This document shows positions 39,989 through 48,272 of a DNA stretch of 64,000 nucleotides, in pieces. Both the position numbers and the translations under genes were made by a program. Numbering within the stretch: position 1 is the first letter of the stretch; every line of letters begins with the position of its first letter. The notes beneath the pieces are model-generated. The model was not told the DNA's origin, ran no database searches, and was given only the letters and a program-made list of their open reading frames with translations. Origin of the DNA: Vreelandella neptunia. Lineage in GTDB: Bacteria; Pseudomonadota; Gammaproteobacteria; Pseudomonadales; Halomonadaceae. The stretch spans positions 1 to 64,000 of the forward strand of contig NZ_JHQL01000002.1 of assembly GCF_000712975.1 (NCBI RefSeq). Reading direction: 5' to 3'.

Positions 39989-40318
39989 CTACAACAGGCT
40001 GTCCCGATTAGCTAGATAGCGCTCAATAGCATCAACCGTCTTATCATCAAGAATACCCAAACGCGGTCCGTCAAAATAGTCTAATTGCTCTAAACAAGAC
40101 TGTAACGTACGCAATTCCATACGCATGCCTACGCGCCCCAGGTTAACCCCCACCTTACCATTACTGTACTCAAGCCGACTTAAAGCACTGTCTATTTTCC
40201 CAACTAGCTCAGCAACACTTAAATGTAATAGTTCGGAGGTTATAGGGGTTGGACGCATATTGTCGCAGCCCATCATCAAGGGTAAGAAAGCAAATAAAAA
40301 CAATAACAAGTGACGCAT
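39989..40318 (-). CDS. Small putative lipoprotein, unknown function
   Basis: I do not recognise the family. The 109-residue product has a signal sequence ending in a lipobox-like LMMGC (Cys18), then a soluble domain ending in DGPRLGILDDKTVDAIERYL. That last part resembles a peptidoglycan-binding-type helical motif only loosely. It precedes the LysE gene by 14 bp and is AT-rich. Confidence 0.65.
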   Translation of the reverse strand: MRHLLLFLFAFLPLMMGCDNMRPTPITSELLHLSVAELVGKIDSALSRLEYSNGKVGVNLGRVGMRMELRTLQSCLEQLDYFDGPRLGILDDKTVDAIERYLANRDSLL

Positions 40319-40341
40319 AATGCTATTTTTTCCTAAATAAC

Positions 40342-40365
40342 AAAAGGCGCCTCCTTGCGCCTTTT
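40342..40365. terminator. Rho-independent terminator after the AGCS symporter gene
   Basis: Stem AAAAGGCGC/GCGCCTTTT with loop CTCCTT, 4 bp beyond the symporter stop. The symmetrical A/T ends would work in either direction. Confidence 0.88.
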
Positions 40366-40369
40366 ATCT

Positions 40370-41887
40370 TTATTTTACTTTTTTGATTTCACCACTTTCT
40401 ATTTTAGCCCAATACTTATTCACCTCACGCTTAACAACAGGCATTAATAGATAAATACCAATAATATTTGGAATAGCCATCGCGAACAGCATAGAATCCG
40501 AGAAGTCGATCACAGGCCCCAAACTCATGCTGGCACCAATAATGATAAATAAGCAGAAAACGAAATTGTAGGCATTCTCTTTAGCCTTACCTTCGCCAAC
40601 CAAATAAGTCCAGCTTTTTAGACCATAGTAAGACCATGCAAACATGGTTGAAAGTGCAAACAAAACGACCGCAATCGCAAGAACTATCGGGAACCATGGA
40701 AGGACAGTCGCATAAGCTGCTGAGGTCAATTCAACTCCTGTTAAGTCAGTTAACAACGCACCAGAAATAATAATCACAAGCGCGGTCATTGTGCAGATCA
40801 CAACGGTATCGATAAATGGCTCAAGTAGGGCAACAAAGCCTTCAGACACTGGCTCACTAGTACGAGCTGCGGAGTGAGCAATCGCTGCTGAACCTATACC
40901 TGCTTCGTTTGAAAAAGCAGCCCTTCTGAAACCTTGTATTAAAGCGCCCAGAACACCACCAACGACACCTTCACCAGTGAAAGCTCCGCGGAAAATTTCA
41001 CCAAAAGCCCATCCAACCATATCAATATTGACAGCGATAATAACAAGACCAGCAATAAAGTAGAGGCCAGCCATAGTAGGAATCAGCTTTTCGGTAACAC
41101 GGCCAATAGATTTGATACCGCCAATAATGACACTTCCAACAACGACTGCCATAATTAAACCAAACAACCAGCCTTTACCAACCCAGAAGCTCTCAGCACC
41201 ACCGGTAACATTAACAATTTGAGAATAAGCTTGGTTGGCCTGAAACATATTGCCGCCACCTAGCGCACCACCAATACAACAAATAGCGAAAACAGTCGCA
41301 AAGAACTTTCCCAAACCACCTAGATTACGTTCTTCTCGCAGGCCACGCTCTAAATAATACATTGGACCGCCAGAAACTCTGCCATCAGGTAGTTCGTTTC
41401 GGTATTTCTGGCCAAGTATGCATTCGGTAAATTTAGATGCCATTCCCAGCAGGCCCGCGAGAATCATCCAGAAAGTTGCACCCGCTCCACCAATAGAAAC
41501 AGCAACAGCAACACCCGCAATATTTCCTAGCCCAACCGTACCAGACAACGCCGTAGTCAGCGCCTGAAAGTGGGATACCTCTCCTGCATCTCCTGGTTTA
41601 GAGTAACAGCCGCGTACCAAGTCAATGGCGTGTTTAAACCCCCTAAACTGAACGAATTTAAAAAATAAAGTTGCAACAAGACCACAAATAACTAGCCACC
41701 CTACGATAAGCGGAAATTGCACACCGCCGATAGGTACCGAATAAAAAATAACATTTACAATAGGGGTAGCAATAGGTTCGAAAACACGACTAATTGCTTC
41801 ATCCAAACCACCACTTTGAGCAAAAGCTTGAGAGGAAAAACCAAAAAGTACTGCAATCGCAATTATGCGGGTTAGTAGACTATGCAT
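40370..41887 (-). CDS. Sodium:alanine/glycine symporter (AGCS family)
   Basis: A 505-residue transporter with about 10-11 membrane segments. The family signature NEAGIGSAAIAHSAART and the preceding GAL-rich segment are clear, as is the N-terminal ALSGTVGLGNIAGVAVA. It should take up alanine or glycine with sodium. The first 23 residues look like a cleavable signal (FGFSSQAFAQ), found in many AGCS members. GGAG lies 9 bp before the ATG. It follows the UspA gene by 92 bp in the same direction. Composition is AT-rich compared with the chromosome around it. Confidence 0.93.
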   Translation of the reverse strand: MHSLLTRIIAIAVLFGFSSQAFAQSGGLDEAISRVFEPIATPIVNVIFYSVPIGGVQFPLIVGWLVICGLVATLFFKFVQFRGFKHAIDLVRGCYSKPGDAGEVSHFQALTTALSGTVGLGNIAGVAVAVSIGGAGATFWMILAGLLGMASKFTECILGQKYRNELPDGRVSGGPMYYLERGLREERNLGGLGKFFATVFAICCIGGALGGGNMFQANQAYSQIVNVTGGAESFWVGKGWLFGLIMAVVVGSVIIGGIKSIGRVTEKLIPTMAGLYFIAGLVIIAVNIDMVGWAFGEIFRGAFTGEGVVGGVLGALIQGFRRAAFSNEAGIGSAAIAHSAARTSEPVSEGFVALLEPFIDTVVICTMTALVIIISGALLTDLTGVELTSAAYATVLPWFPIVLAIAVVLFALSTMFAWSYYGLKSWTYLVGEGKAKENAYNFVFCLFIIIGASMSLGPVIDFSDSMLFAMAIPNIIGIYLLMPVVKREVNKYWAKIESGEIKKVK

Positions 41888-41979
41888 CTAAGAATCTCCA
41901 GCAGCTTGCACGGATCAGGGAATTAACAATTGAAATACATTCGACATAGAGAGCATTACTTTTTTAAGTAAAAAGCAAC

Positions 41980-42411
41980 TTAGGGTACAATAGTAACTGG
42001 TACCGGTGAACTCTGAATCAACGACATACCAACACTTCCCACCAATAACTTAGTTAGCTTAGAAGCTCCCTTACGACCAACAAAAATCTGCGAATCTGGT
42101 TTATTCTTTGAAATTCTACATATAATTTCGGTAGGATTACCATGCTGAACTTCACTGGTAATCTTAACACCATCTTTACGCATCTTTTCGACAATTGGCT
42201 TGATAAACTTTTCTGCACTAGCCACTTCTTGTTGCTTACGTTCGTGGCGTTCGCGCATTTCTTCGCTAGACATAAATTTATAAGGAGACCACTCCAAAAC
42301 ATGCACAAGATGCACTTCAGCAGATTGATGTTTAGCACAGGCTACTGCAAAGTCCACAGCACGCTGACATGCATCTGTGCCATCGAAGCCGACAATAAAA
42401 GTCTTTACCAT
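41980..42411 (-). CDS. Universal stress protein, UspA family, ATP-binding type
   Basis: A 143-residue protein started at the ATG at 42411, where AGGA lies six bases upstream. A longer in-frame extension lacks family similarity. The C terminus has the ATP-binding G-2x-G-9x-G-S motif (GRKGASKLTKLLVGSVG), placing it with nucleotide-binding Usp proteins. It lies directly upstream of the AGCS symporter gene. In Halomonas elongata the UspA-type TeaD sits with and modulates the TeaABC ectoine transporter; a like role here is inference. Confidence 0.9.
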   Translation of the reverse strand: MVKTFIVGFDGTDACQRAVDFAVACAKHQSAEVHLVHVLEWSPYKFMSSEEMRERHERKQQEVASAEKFIKPIVEKMRKDGVKITSEVQHGNPTEIICRISKNKPDSQIFVGRKGASKLTKLLVGSVGMSLIQSSPVPVTIVP

Positions 42412-42771
42412 TTTCTTTCCTAATATTCTTTTTTTAATAAAGGAATACCTGACATAAAACCAGCAGCCAATAAAGACAGTCTGGCATCCTCCCGTAAAAG
42501 ACCATAGTTGATTTTTATCGCTGGCCTTTAAACCACAATAATTCTGCCTAGAATTACTGTAAAGCAGTTTTTTCAAGTCAATAATACTTTAGCATTACGA
42601 ATTGACTCGAAATTTACTAATGTTATTGTTTCAACCCAAATGGTTGAACGGTAATGACAAAAGAAACTGCAACTTCCTTAATTCTTAAGGTTTAGTTAGC
42701 AACGAAGAGCGATATTTTTTACGTTCCAGAGTGCACTATCGCAGTTCGGAAACAGTCATATAATTTCCAGA
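42412..42771. promoter_or_regulatory. AT-rich upstream region of the uspA-symporter unit
   Basis: No gene seen in 360 bp. The sequence is AT-rich to about 42720 and should hold the promoter for uspA. No box could be assigned with confidence. Confidence 0.35.
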
Positions 42772-42870
42772 AGATGCGCCTTCGACTTTTCCAGCCGCTG
42801 GGCATGAGAATGGAAAAGGCGGATTGATGCGCGCTTTATCGCCCGCTTCAATCCGCCTTTTGAACGCTAG
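42772..42870 (+). pseudogene. Decayed 3' end of a second SelD-type flavoprotein gene
   Basis: In one plus-strand frame this reads ...FDFSSRWA, stop, EWKRRIDARFIARFNPPFER, stop (42868-42870). The intact flavoprotein ends FAGKWVWEWKKRIDARF then ITRFNPPGAIKLDKHS. At DNA level 42811-42857 matches 39245-39291 in 43 of 47 positions by eye. Upstream of it similarity fades at once and an in-frame TGA interrupts (42805-42807). It is best explained as a remnant of a homologous gene. Confidence 0.75.
42814..42861. terminator. 13-bp inverted repeat inside the gene remnant, probable terminator
   Basis: AAAAGGCGGATTG (42814-42826) and CAATCCGCCTTTT (42849-42861) pair perfectly over 13 bp around a 22-nt loop. 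On the minus strand TTTT ends the stem, 39 bp after the META-domain gene stop. The intact gene copy at 39248 has only an imperfect version, so the perfect stem seems to have evolved from coding sequence. Confidence 0.6.
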
Positions 42871-42899
42871 CTAATTGAGATCAAATACTGATCTCAAGC

Positions 42900-43352
42900 T
42901 TAGTTGGCTTCGCGCCAGCCGCCTAATACACGGCTATCTGGTCCAAAAAATACCAGCCTGTCGTGGTCAATCAGGTAGCGGTAGGCCGTATCGAGCATGT
43001 CGGTTACCCGCTTGGCATCTTCCATATTGGGGCAAGCCATGCGTGTCGAGGCGAGCTGGCTAAACTCGATACGTTGGTTTTCACCCAACTCCACACTGCC
43101 GGTAAATCGGTTACAACCATCCGAACCGCTCACGCTGCCGTCGCGTTCAATTTTAAAGAATGGCGTATCGGGTAACGATACCCGCTCATCGGTACCTATT
43201 AGCAGTAAATTCCAACGCTGATCGACTATCGCGCCTGATAGCGACATGCTTTCCGGCGCTGTTGTACTCTCTTGCTCTGGTGAACTGCTACACGCACTGA
43301 TCAGTAGCGCGGTAGCGACACCGGCTAGCATTGCTCCAAATTTGACCGTCAC
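42900..43352 (-). CDS. META-domain (HslJ-like) lipoprotein
   Basis: A 150-residue lipoprotein with lipobox LISAC (Cys21), a short Ser/Thr/Glu linker and a META domain (about 45-147): DQRWNLLLIGTDERV, GSVSGSDGCNRFTGSVEL and TRMACPN. META proteins such as HslJ are envelope stress proteins of unclear biochemical role. It lies 23 bp downstream of the glyoxalase gene in the same direction. Confidence 0.87.
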   Translation of the reverse strand: MTVKFGAMLAGVATALLISACSSSPEQESTTAPESMSLSGAIVDQRWNLLLIGTDERVSLPDTPFFKIERDGSVSGSDGCNRFTGSVELGENQRIEFSQLASTRMACPNMEDAKRVTDMLDTAYRYLIDHDRLVFFGPDSRVLGGWREAN

Positions 43353-43375
43353 TGTCTTATGCTCCTTATTGAAAA

Positions 43376-43816
43376 TTACCAGCTTCCGCTATTTTCCATT
43401 GACACCCATGGTTCCTGAGGCGGCAACGCATCGCCTTTTTGCAGCAGCTCAACAGAAATACCGTCGGGCGACTTCACAAATGCCATATGACCATCCCGCG
43501 GCGGACGGTTAATAGTGACCCCATTATCTTGAAGCTTTTTGCATAACGCATAGAGATCGTCAACTCGGTAAGCTAGGTGGCCGAAATTGCGCCCACCGCT
43601 ATACTCTTCCGGATCCCAATTATAGGTCAGTTCAAGCTCTGGTGCGGTTAAGCGTTCAGAGCGCGCTTCATCTTCTGGGGCAGCGAGAAAGACCAAGGTG
43701 AAACGGCCTTTTTCGTTTTCTTTACGGCGTACTTCTTTTAAGCCTAAGAGATCGCAGTAAAAATTTAGCGACACGTCTAGGTCGCTCACCCGCACCATAG
43801 TATGCAAAAACTGCAT
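43376..43816 (-). CDS. gloA: Lactoylglutathione lyase (glyoxalase I)
   Basis: A 146-residue VOC-fold protein that isomerises the methylglyoxal-glutathione adduct. Metal ligands by alignment with E. coli GloA are H5, E62 (in ELELTYN), H80 (NFGHLAYRVDDL) and E123 (GISVELL). Length is close to the family's 135. It precedes the META lipoprotein and follows a DUF411 gene, all on the minus strand with short gaps. Confidence 0.93.
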   Translation of the reverse strand: MQFLHTMVRVSDLDVSLNFYCDLLGLKEVRRKENEKGRFTLVFLAAPEDEARSERLTAPELELTYNWDPEEYSGGRNFGHLAYRVDDLYALCKKLQDNGVTINRPPRDGHMAFVKSPDGISVELLQKGDALPPQEPWVSMENSGSW

Positions 43817-43831
43817 GTCACTCTCCCTTCA

Positions 43832-44284
43832 TTATTTCTGGGTGTAGTCGCTAAAAATTTCGGGCGTGCTGTTACTTCGGCTCCAACTGAGCACAGCATA
43901 ATCATCCACTCGGCCTGTCTCCATGCCTGGAGAACCATGCGGCATGCCTGGCACCGTTAGCCCAACCACCTCTGGTTGCTCTTCCAGCAGTCGCTTGATA
44001 TCGGATGCGGGCACATGGCCTTCAATGACATAGCCATCAATCAAGGCTGTATGGCAAGAAGCTAGTTCTGGTGGAACGCCATTAGCCATTTTAATAGATC
44101 TTAGATCGCCATCTCGCTGATGATTCACTTCAAACCCAGCCTCTTCGAGATGACTCACCCAGTCGCTGCAACAACCACAGTTAGGGTCGCTGTGCACATC
44201 AACAGTGGGCGCTGCTAATGCGTTGAGTGAATACGCAGCAAAAAAACTGGCTACCAGACGCTTAGTTAGACGATTTTTTGACAT
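43832..44284 (-). CDS. DUF411 periplasmic metal-binding protein
   Basis: A 150-residue protein with a signal peptide ending near NALA and the family motif DPNCGCCSDWVSHLEEAGF. Conserved HVPASDI and MPHGSPGM follow. DUF411 proteins often occur with copper-resistance genes and probably bind copper. GGAGGA lies nine bases upstream of the ATG. No copper transporter is adjacent here, only gloA downstream. Confidence 0.9.
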   Translation of the reverse strand: MSKNRLTKRLVASFFAAYSLNALAAPTVDVHSDPNCGCCSDWVSHLEEAGFEVNHQRDGDLRSIKMANGVPPELASCHTALIDGYVIEGHVPASDIKRLLEEQPEVVGLTVPGMPHGSPGMETGRVDDYAVLSWSRSNSTPEIFSDYTQK

Positions 44285-44361
44285 TTAAACATCCTCCTCA
44301 CAGATCTGTATAATAATACATTTATTGTTTAGTCGTCGGGGAACACCCCAAGGAGACATTC

Positions 44362-45432
44362 GTGGATTCAATTACACAAGCTACTCTTGGGGCTGCCATT
44401 GGGGGTGCGGTGCTAGGTAAACGACTGGGCCGCAAAGCCGTGTTTATTGGCGCGCTGCTTGGCACACTGCCGGACCTAGACGTTGTGCTCGACTATGGCG
44501 ATGCTGTGGCCAATGTGACAGAGCATCGCGGTTTTAGCCACTCGCTGTTTGTGCTAACCGGCTTAGCTACCGTCTTGGCACTGCTGTGTCATCGTTTTGC
44601 GCCTGCTCGGGATATATCCTTGGGAAGATGGTGGTGCTTTTTTGCGCTCATTTTGATCACCCACCCGCTACTGGATTCACTGACCACCTACGGCACACAG
44701 TTGTTCTGGCCGCTCGATATGCCACCTGCAGCGTGGCCTATCGTGTTTATTATCGATCCTTTTTATACCCTGCCACTATTGTTAGCACTGATTATCGCCA
44801 TTGCCACAAAAAAAGTACGTAAGGCTTGTACGATCGGATTAGCAATATCCAGCCTATATTTGCTACTGGCAGCAGGCACAAAATGGAGCATTGAGCAGCG
44901 CTTAGCACCAGCATTAGCGGACGCTGGTTTGCAAGCAGCCCCTATATTGATTCAACCAACACCGTTTAATATTGCATTGTGGCGCGCCACTGTTATTGAC
45001 GGAGATCGCTATTTTGAGAGTTTGATCAGCGTGTTTGATGGCCAGCGAGAGCCAATATTTGAGCCTATCAAACGCAACGTTGCACTGGAGGAAAGTGCCC
45101 TGGCAGAGCCGCTAGGACAACGGCTAGTATGGTTTACAGGTCCATTTCTGCGTTATGACACACAGTGGGTTGATGGCCAGGAAACGTTGATCGCCACGGA
45201 TATTCGACTTGGCTTTCCCGGGTTTCATCCATTCAGTTTTACCCTGGCAACCCGGGATGGTGACCTTTGGCAACCAGTAGAGATTAGCGAAGAAGTAGAC
45301 ACATCACGCGGCCTTCGTTTTGCGACACTCTCCAGACTTGCTGTGAGAGCTACGGGCAATGTCACCGCACTATGCGCTAGCGACTTTATCGAACCCCACT
45401 GGCGTGTCGAGCCTTTCCTTTACCGCTGCTAA
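44362..45432 (+). CDS. Membrane-bound metal-dependent hydrolase, YdjM/DUF457 family
   Basis: A 356-residue protein. The N-terminal half has several membrane segments with the motifs MDSITQATLGAAIGG, GTLPDLDVVL and EHRGFSHSLFVL, whose His/Asp residues define the family. The C-terminal 170 residues are soluble and uncharacterised. The start is GTG with AAGGAGA just before it. A perfect -10 hexamer TATAAT lies at 44309-44314. It is divergent from the DUF411 gene. The reaction is not known. Confidence 0.85.
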   Translation: MDSITQATLGAAIGGAVLGKRLGRKAVFIGALLGTLPDLDVVLDYGDAVANVTEHRGFSHSLFVLTGLATVLALLCHRFAPARDISLGRWWCFFALILITHPLLDSLTTYGTQLFWPLDMPPAAWPIVFIIDPFYTLPLLLALIIAIATKKVRKACTIGLAISSLYLLLAAGTKWSIEQRLAPALADAGLQAAPILIQPTPFNIALWRATVIDGDRYFESLISVFDGQREPIFEPIKRNVALEESALAEPLGQRLVWFTGPFLRYDTQWVDGQETLIATDIRLGFPGFHPFSFTLATRDGDLWQPVEISEEVDTSRGLRFATLSRLAVRATGNVTALCASDFIEPHWRVEPFLYRC

Positions 45433-45462
45433 CACACCAGTGAATTTAAAAGTTCGCGCCAA

Positions 45463-46203
45463 TTAAGGGGCAATACCCTGGCCGCAGCCTTTGTACTGCT
45501 CCCCGCCGATGGTCAATGTGACTCGGGCGGGATATGGCTGGCCTTTCATATCATCAAAACAGGCGCCTGATTCAATACGTACACGGAAAAACTGATCAGC
45601 GTTGGCATTCTCAATCACCACCCTACCCGCTTCGTTATCCATGACACTCACCATATAGGGCATCGTTTGCGTCTCGCTACCGTAGGCTGTTGTCCAGGTC
45701 ATGATCGGCGCATCATGGGCAAGCTCAATCGACCAACCTGGCTCATTACCACGCCCCAAGAACATCACGCCGGGGTGATCCGCCCGTGTGGCTGCTGCTC
45801 GGCGCTGCCCCTGTCGACATTGAAGCTGACCACGCGGTGTTTCCACCTGCGCCTGATCGCCACGGTTCCAGAAGCTGACCTCTCCATCCTGATAGCGCGC
45901 ACCGCTTGCCACGACCGCTTCTGGTAAACGCCAGGCACCATGCAGTGACCAAAGCCGCAAATTATCGTCGTTCACCGCGGTGACCAAGTTTTGGTTGGCG
46001 GGCTGACACTCCCAGGCGTCAAAGTACGACGCGCTACCAGGAAACAGGACAGCAGGCAGTAATGGTGCACTGCTGTGTACCGTTGTTTTAGACACTTCAG
46101 CAGTAGAATCAGCAGGTGTTGCCCCAGTATTTGCACAGCCTGCCAGCACAACCGAGGCAGTCAGCGCAATTAAACCAGTTAACCGATTAGGTAAGTAAGT
46201 CAT
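45463..46203 (-). CDS. Lipoprotein with MliC-like and COG3650-like domains
   Basis: A 246-residue lipoprotein, lipobox VLAGC (Cys23). Residues about 62-132 resemble the MliC lysozyme-inhibitor fold: YFDAWECQPANQ, then SGARYQDGEVSFWNRGDQAQV and a closing Cys. The second half (GNEPGWSIELAHDAPIMTW ... RVTLTIGGEQYKGCGQ) resembles COG3650-type domains. It may protect peptidoglycan from lysozyme or act in envelope homeostasis. Both are inferences from weak domain likeness. It converges with the DUF457 gene. Confidence 0.7.
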   Translation of the reverse strand: MTYLPNRLTGLIALTASVVLAGCANTGATPADSTAEVSKTTVHSSAPLLPAVLFPGSASYFDAWECQPANQNLVTAVNDDNLRLWSLHGAWRLPEAVVASGARYQDGEVSFWNRGDQAQVETPRGQLQCRQGQRRAAATRADHPGVMFLGRGNEPGWSIELAHDAPIMTWTTAYGSETQTMPYMVSVMDNEAGRVVIENANADQFFRVRIESGACFDDMKGQPYPARVTLTIGGEQYKGCGQGIAP

Positions 46204-46352
46204 GCATCCTGCTCCCTGTTGTTATCACTGTTGTTACCACTATTACTATTCATGCCGCTATCTTTGTGATGTTTTTCATTATCATAAACATCGTCAATGG
46301 ACGCCTACTTAGCGTTCAGCGCATTTCTTCTGAATAAACAAATTCAATTCGT

Positions 46353-46865
46353 TTAGCGGCGCTTAAATGCTTTTAAGTCCTGTGGATCAAAACTGTCAAC
46401 CTGGGCTGGCAGCCCTAATTCTTCGCGTTTCAGCCTTATCTGCATTTTTTCAGCGAGACGTTCTGAATCATCATCGGTAGTACGACCGTTGAGTTCAGCG
46501 AGCTGCGTCATCCCCTGATGGTAAAACGTCACAATATCCAGCGCTACGCGATTATCTTCTTCCACTCCCCGGCGCAGTGGCTGTAGGTAACCACTAATAT
46601 GGGAAAGGTGATGCTTGAGCTGCCAAACATAGCGCATTTCAGTCATCCAAGGCCGATCCTTGAGAACTGCAAACATCGCGCTAGTGGCTAATAGACCTAG
46701 AAACACACCCAGCGCATTAAGCCATAGACTACTGCCAAAAGCAGATGTTAAAAGCATTGAGAACAGTAGCCCAAAGACGATCAACTGCCCTGCCATGGCA
46801 ATGCTGATCATTCGCGCCTTGCGCTGATAACTGCTAGGGTCATGCTGCTCAAGAGTGAAAACCAT
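46353..46865 (-). CDS. DUF3087 membrane protein
   Basis: A 170-residue protein started at the ATG at 46865 (MVFTLEQHDPSSYQRKARMI) because GAGG lies six bases before it. Earlier in-frame ATGs exist. Two membrane helices at about 20-40 and 48-66 are followed by a cytosolic helical tail. The pattern fits DUF3087, common in marine gammaproteobacteria and of unknown function. It lies downstream of the DAHP synthase gene. Confidence 0.8.
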   Translation of the reverse strand: MVFTLEQHDPSSYQRKARMISIAMAGQLIVFGLLFSMLLTSAFGSSLWLNALGVFLGLLATSAMFAVLKDRPWMTEMRYVWQLKHHLSHISGYLQPLRRGVEEDNRVALDIVTFYHQGMTQLAELNGRTTDDDSERLAEKMQIRLKREELGLPAQVDSFDPQDLKAFKRR

Positions 46866-46955
46866 GGCCAACCTCATCATCAAAAGTAGTCCCTTATGAT
46901 ACGGGGCTGACCAGGGCAAACAAGTGATTATCAAGCTCGCCGTAGATAACCAGTA

Positions 46956-48035
46956 TTAACTCATTCGCTCGGCAGCAGTTTTAAGCAACCGTTCGGTCGT
47001 TTCCCAACTCACACAGGCATCGGTCACCGACACGCCGTAACGCATCGCGTTGGGTGACAGCGCTTGCTTACCTTCATACAAATGGCTTTCGAGCATTAAT
47101 GCGACCAAATTAGCATCGCCCGCTTTACGCTGCGCCAGCACGTCGAGCATAACCTCACTTTGGCGTCGGTGATCTTTTCGCGCATTGGCATGACTGCAGT
47201 CCACCATTAAGCGAGGATTCTGTCCGGCGTCTCGTAAGGTATTCACCGCTGCTCGCACATGATGCGCTTGGTAGTTTGGTTCGCCATGACCACCTCGTAA
47301 CACCACATGCGTATTGGGGTTACCAGCGGTTTCCTGCATGACCGGCCGCCCTTCACTATTCATTGCGAAACGCTGGTGGGAATGCGCCGCTGCCTGCATA
47401 GCATCAATAGCAACCTGGACGTCGCCACTAGTGGCATTTTTAAACCCCACTGCTGCCGTGAGATCGCTGGCCAGCTCGCGATGCAGCTGTGATTCCGTGG
47501 TACGTGCGCCAATAGCGACCCAGCTCAACAGATCATCTAAGTAAGGTGCCAACATGGGTTGTAAAAGCTCAGTAGCCACCGGCAAGCCCCGTGAGGCTAC
47601 GGCATGCATCAACTCACGAGAGAGCGATATGCCCTTTGGCATATCGCCACTGCCGTCTAAATCAGGGTCATATGCCAAACCTTTCCAACCCACTGTAGTT
47701 CGTGGTTTTTCAACGTAAACACGCATTACCGGTAGCAGTTGCTCGCTCACTTCTTCACTAAGCGCAGCCAGCCGATCGGCGTACTCTAGCGCGGCATGCG
47801 GGTCATGGATAGAACAAGGGCCAACTACCACTAATAAGCGGCTATCTTGACCATTCAAAATGCGCTGAACCGCTTGGCGCTGATGGGCAATTTGCGCATT
47901 CAATTGGCTATCGATACCTACACTGCGGCGTAGCTCTGCTGGCAAAGGCAACGGCTGCGATGAGTTCGTGGGGCCATTCGTTAATGACGCTAGATTTGAC
48001 AAGGTTGCGCAAGCAGGGCTGACATGGGCATTCAT
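46956..48035 (-). CDS. 3-deoxy-7-phosphoheptulonate (DAHP) synthase, class I (AroF/G/H family)
   Basis: First enzyme of the shikimate pathway: phosphoenolpyruvate plus erythrose 4-phosphate to DAHP. The 359-residue protein has LLVVVGPCSIHDP near residue 67, RVYVEKPRTTVGWKGL, GARTTESQ and VGFKNATSG, plus metal-site segments LMVDCSHANARKDHRRQ and ESHLYEG. Which aromatic acid inhibits it (F, G or H type) cannot be told. GGAG lies 9 bases upstream inside the end of a 58-aa leader-like ORF whose stop is 3 bp before the ATG. An attenuator lies further up (48273-48493). Confidence 0.94.
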   Translation of the reverse strand: MNAHVSPACATLSNLASLTNGPTNSSQPLPLPAELRRSVGIDSQLNAQIAHQRQAVQRILNGQDSRLLVVVGPCSIHDPHAALEYADRLAALSEEVSEQLLPVMRVYVEKPRTTVGWKGLAYDPDLDGSGDMPKGISLSRELMHAVASRGLPVATELLQPMLAPYLDDLLSWVAIGARTTESQLHRELASDLTAAVGFKNATSGDVQVAIDAMQAAAHSHQRFAMNSEGRPVMQETAGNPNTHVVLRGGHGEPNYQAHHVRAAVNTLRDAGQNPRLMVDCSHANARKDHRRQSEVMLDVLAQRKAGDANLVALMLESHLYEGKQALSPNAMRYGVSVTDACVSWETTERLLKTAAERMS

Positions 48036-48038
48036 AAC

Positions 48039-48215
48039 TTAACTCTCCGGAAGCGTATGACATCGTGATAACAACAACATGCCACCCTGGCTTGCACGGT
48101 CGGAGGTGGCAGCTTGCACCGACCGCGCGTCGCTAAATCGCCAGCCATAGCCATAACCGATATAGTTAGCAACGTTGGCGAGCAGATTAGCGAGAGAGTT
48201 TGCGCGGTACATCAT
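48039..48215 (-). CDS. 58-aa leader-like ORF upstream of DAHP synthase, aromatic-rich
   Basis: It begins with two ATGs (48215, 48212) behind a perfect AAGGAG (48223-48228, 7-bp spacing). Residues 18-27 read YIGYGYGWRF: three Tyr, one Trp and one Phe in ten. The stop is 3 bp before the enzyme ATG. Just past the aromatic codons (ending 48135), a 10-bp stem with one G-U pair (48119-48128 with 48094-48103) can form. A rival 7-bp stem (48105-48111 with 48080-48086) precedes TTGTTGTT. Likely a second regulatory leader. A functional small protein is the alternative. Confidence 0.65.
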   Translation of the reverse strand: MMYRANSLANLLANVANYIGYGYGWRFSDARSVQAATSDRASQGGMLLLSRCHTLPES

Positions 48216-48272
48216 GATGCAGCTCCTTGATGAAAGTCCTGTGAAATCTGAGCAATTAACCTAAATAAACAG

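Noticed and set aside
46204-46352. Short Asn/Ser-rich ORF ending at the MliC-like lipoprotein start
   Set aside because: Only 17 codons with no clear ribosome site. Not enough to call a leader peptide.
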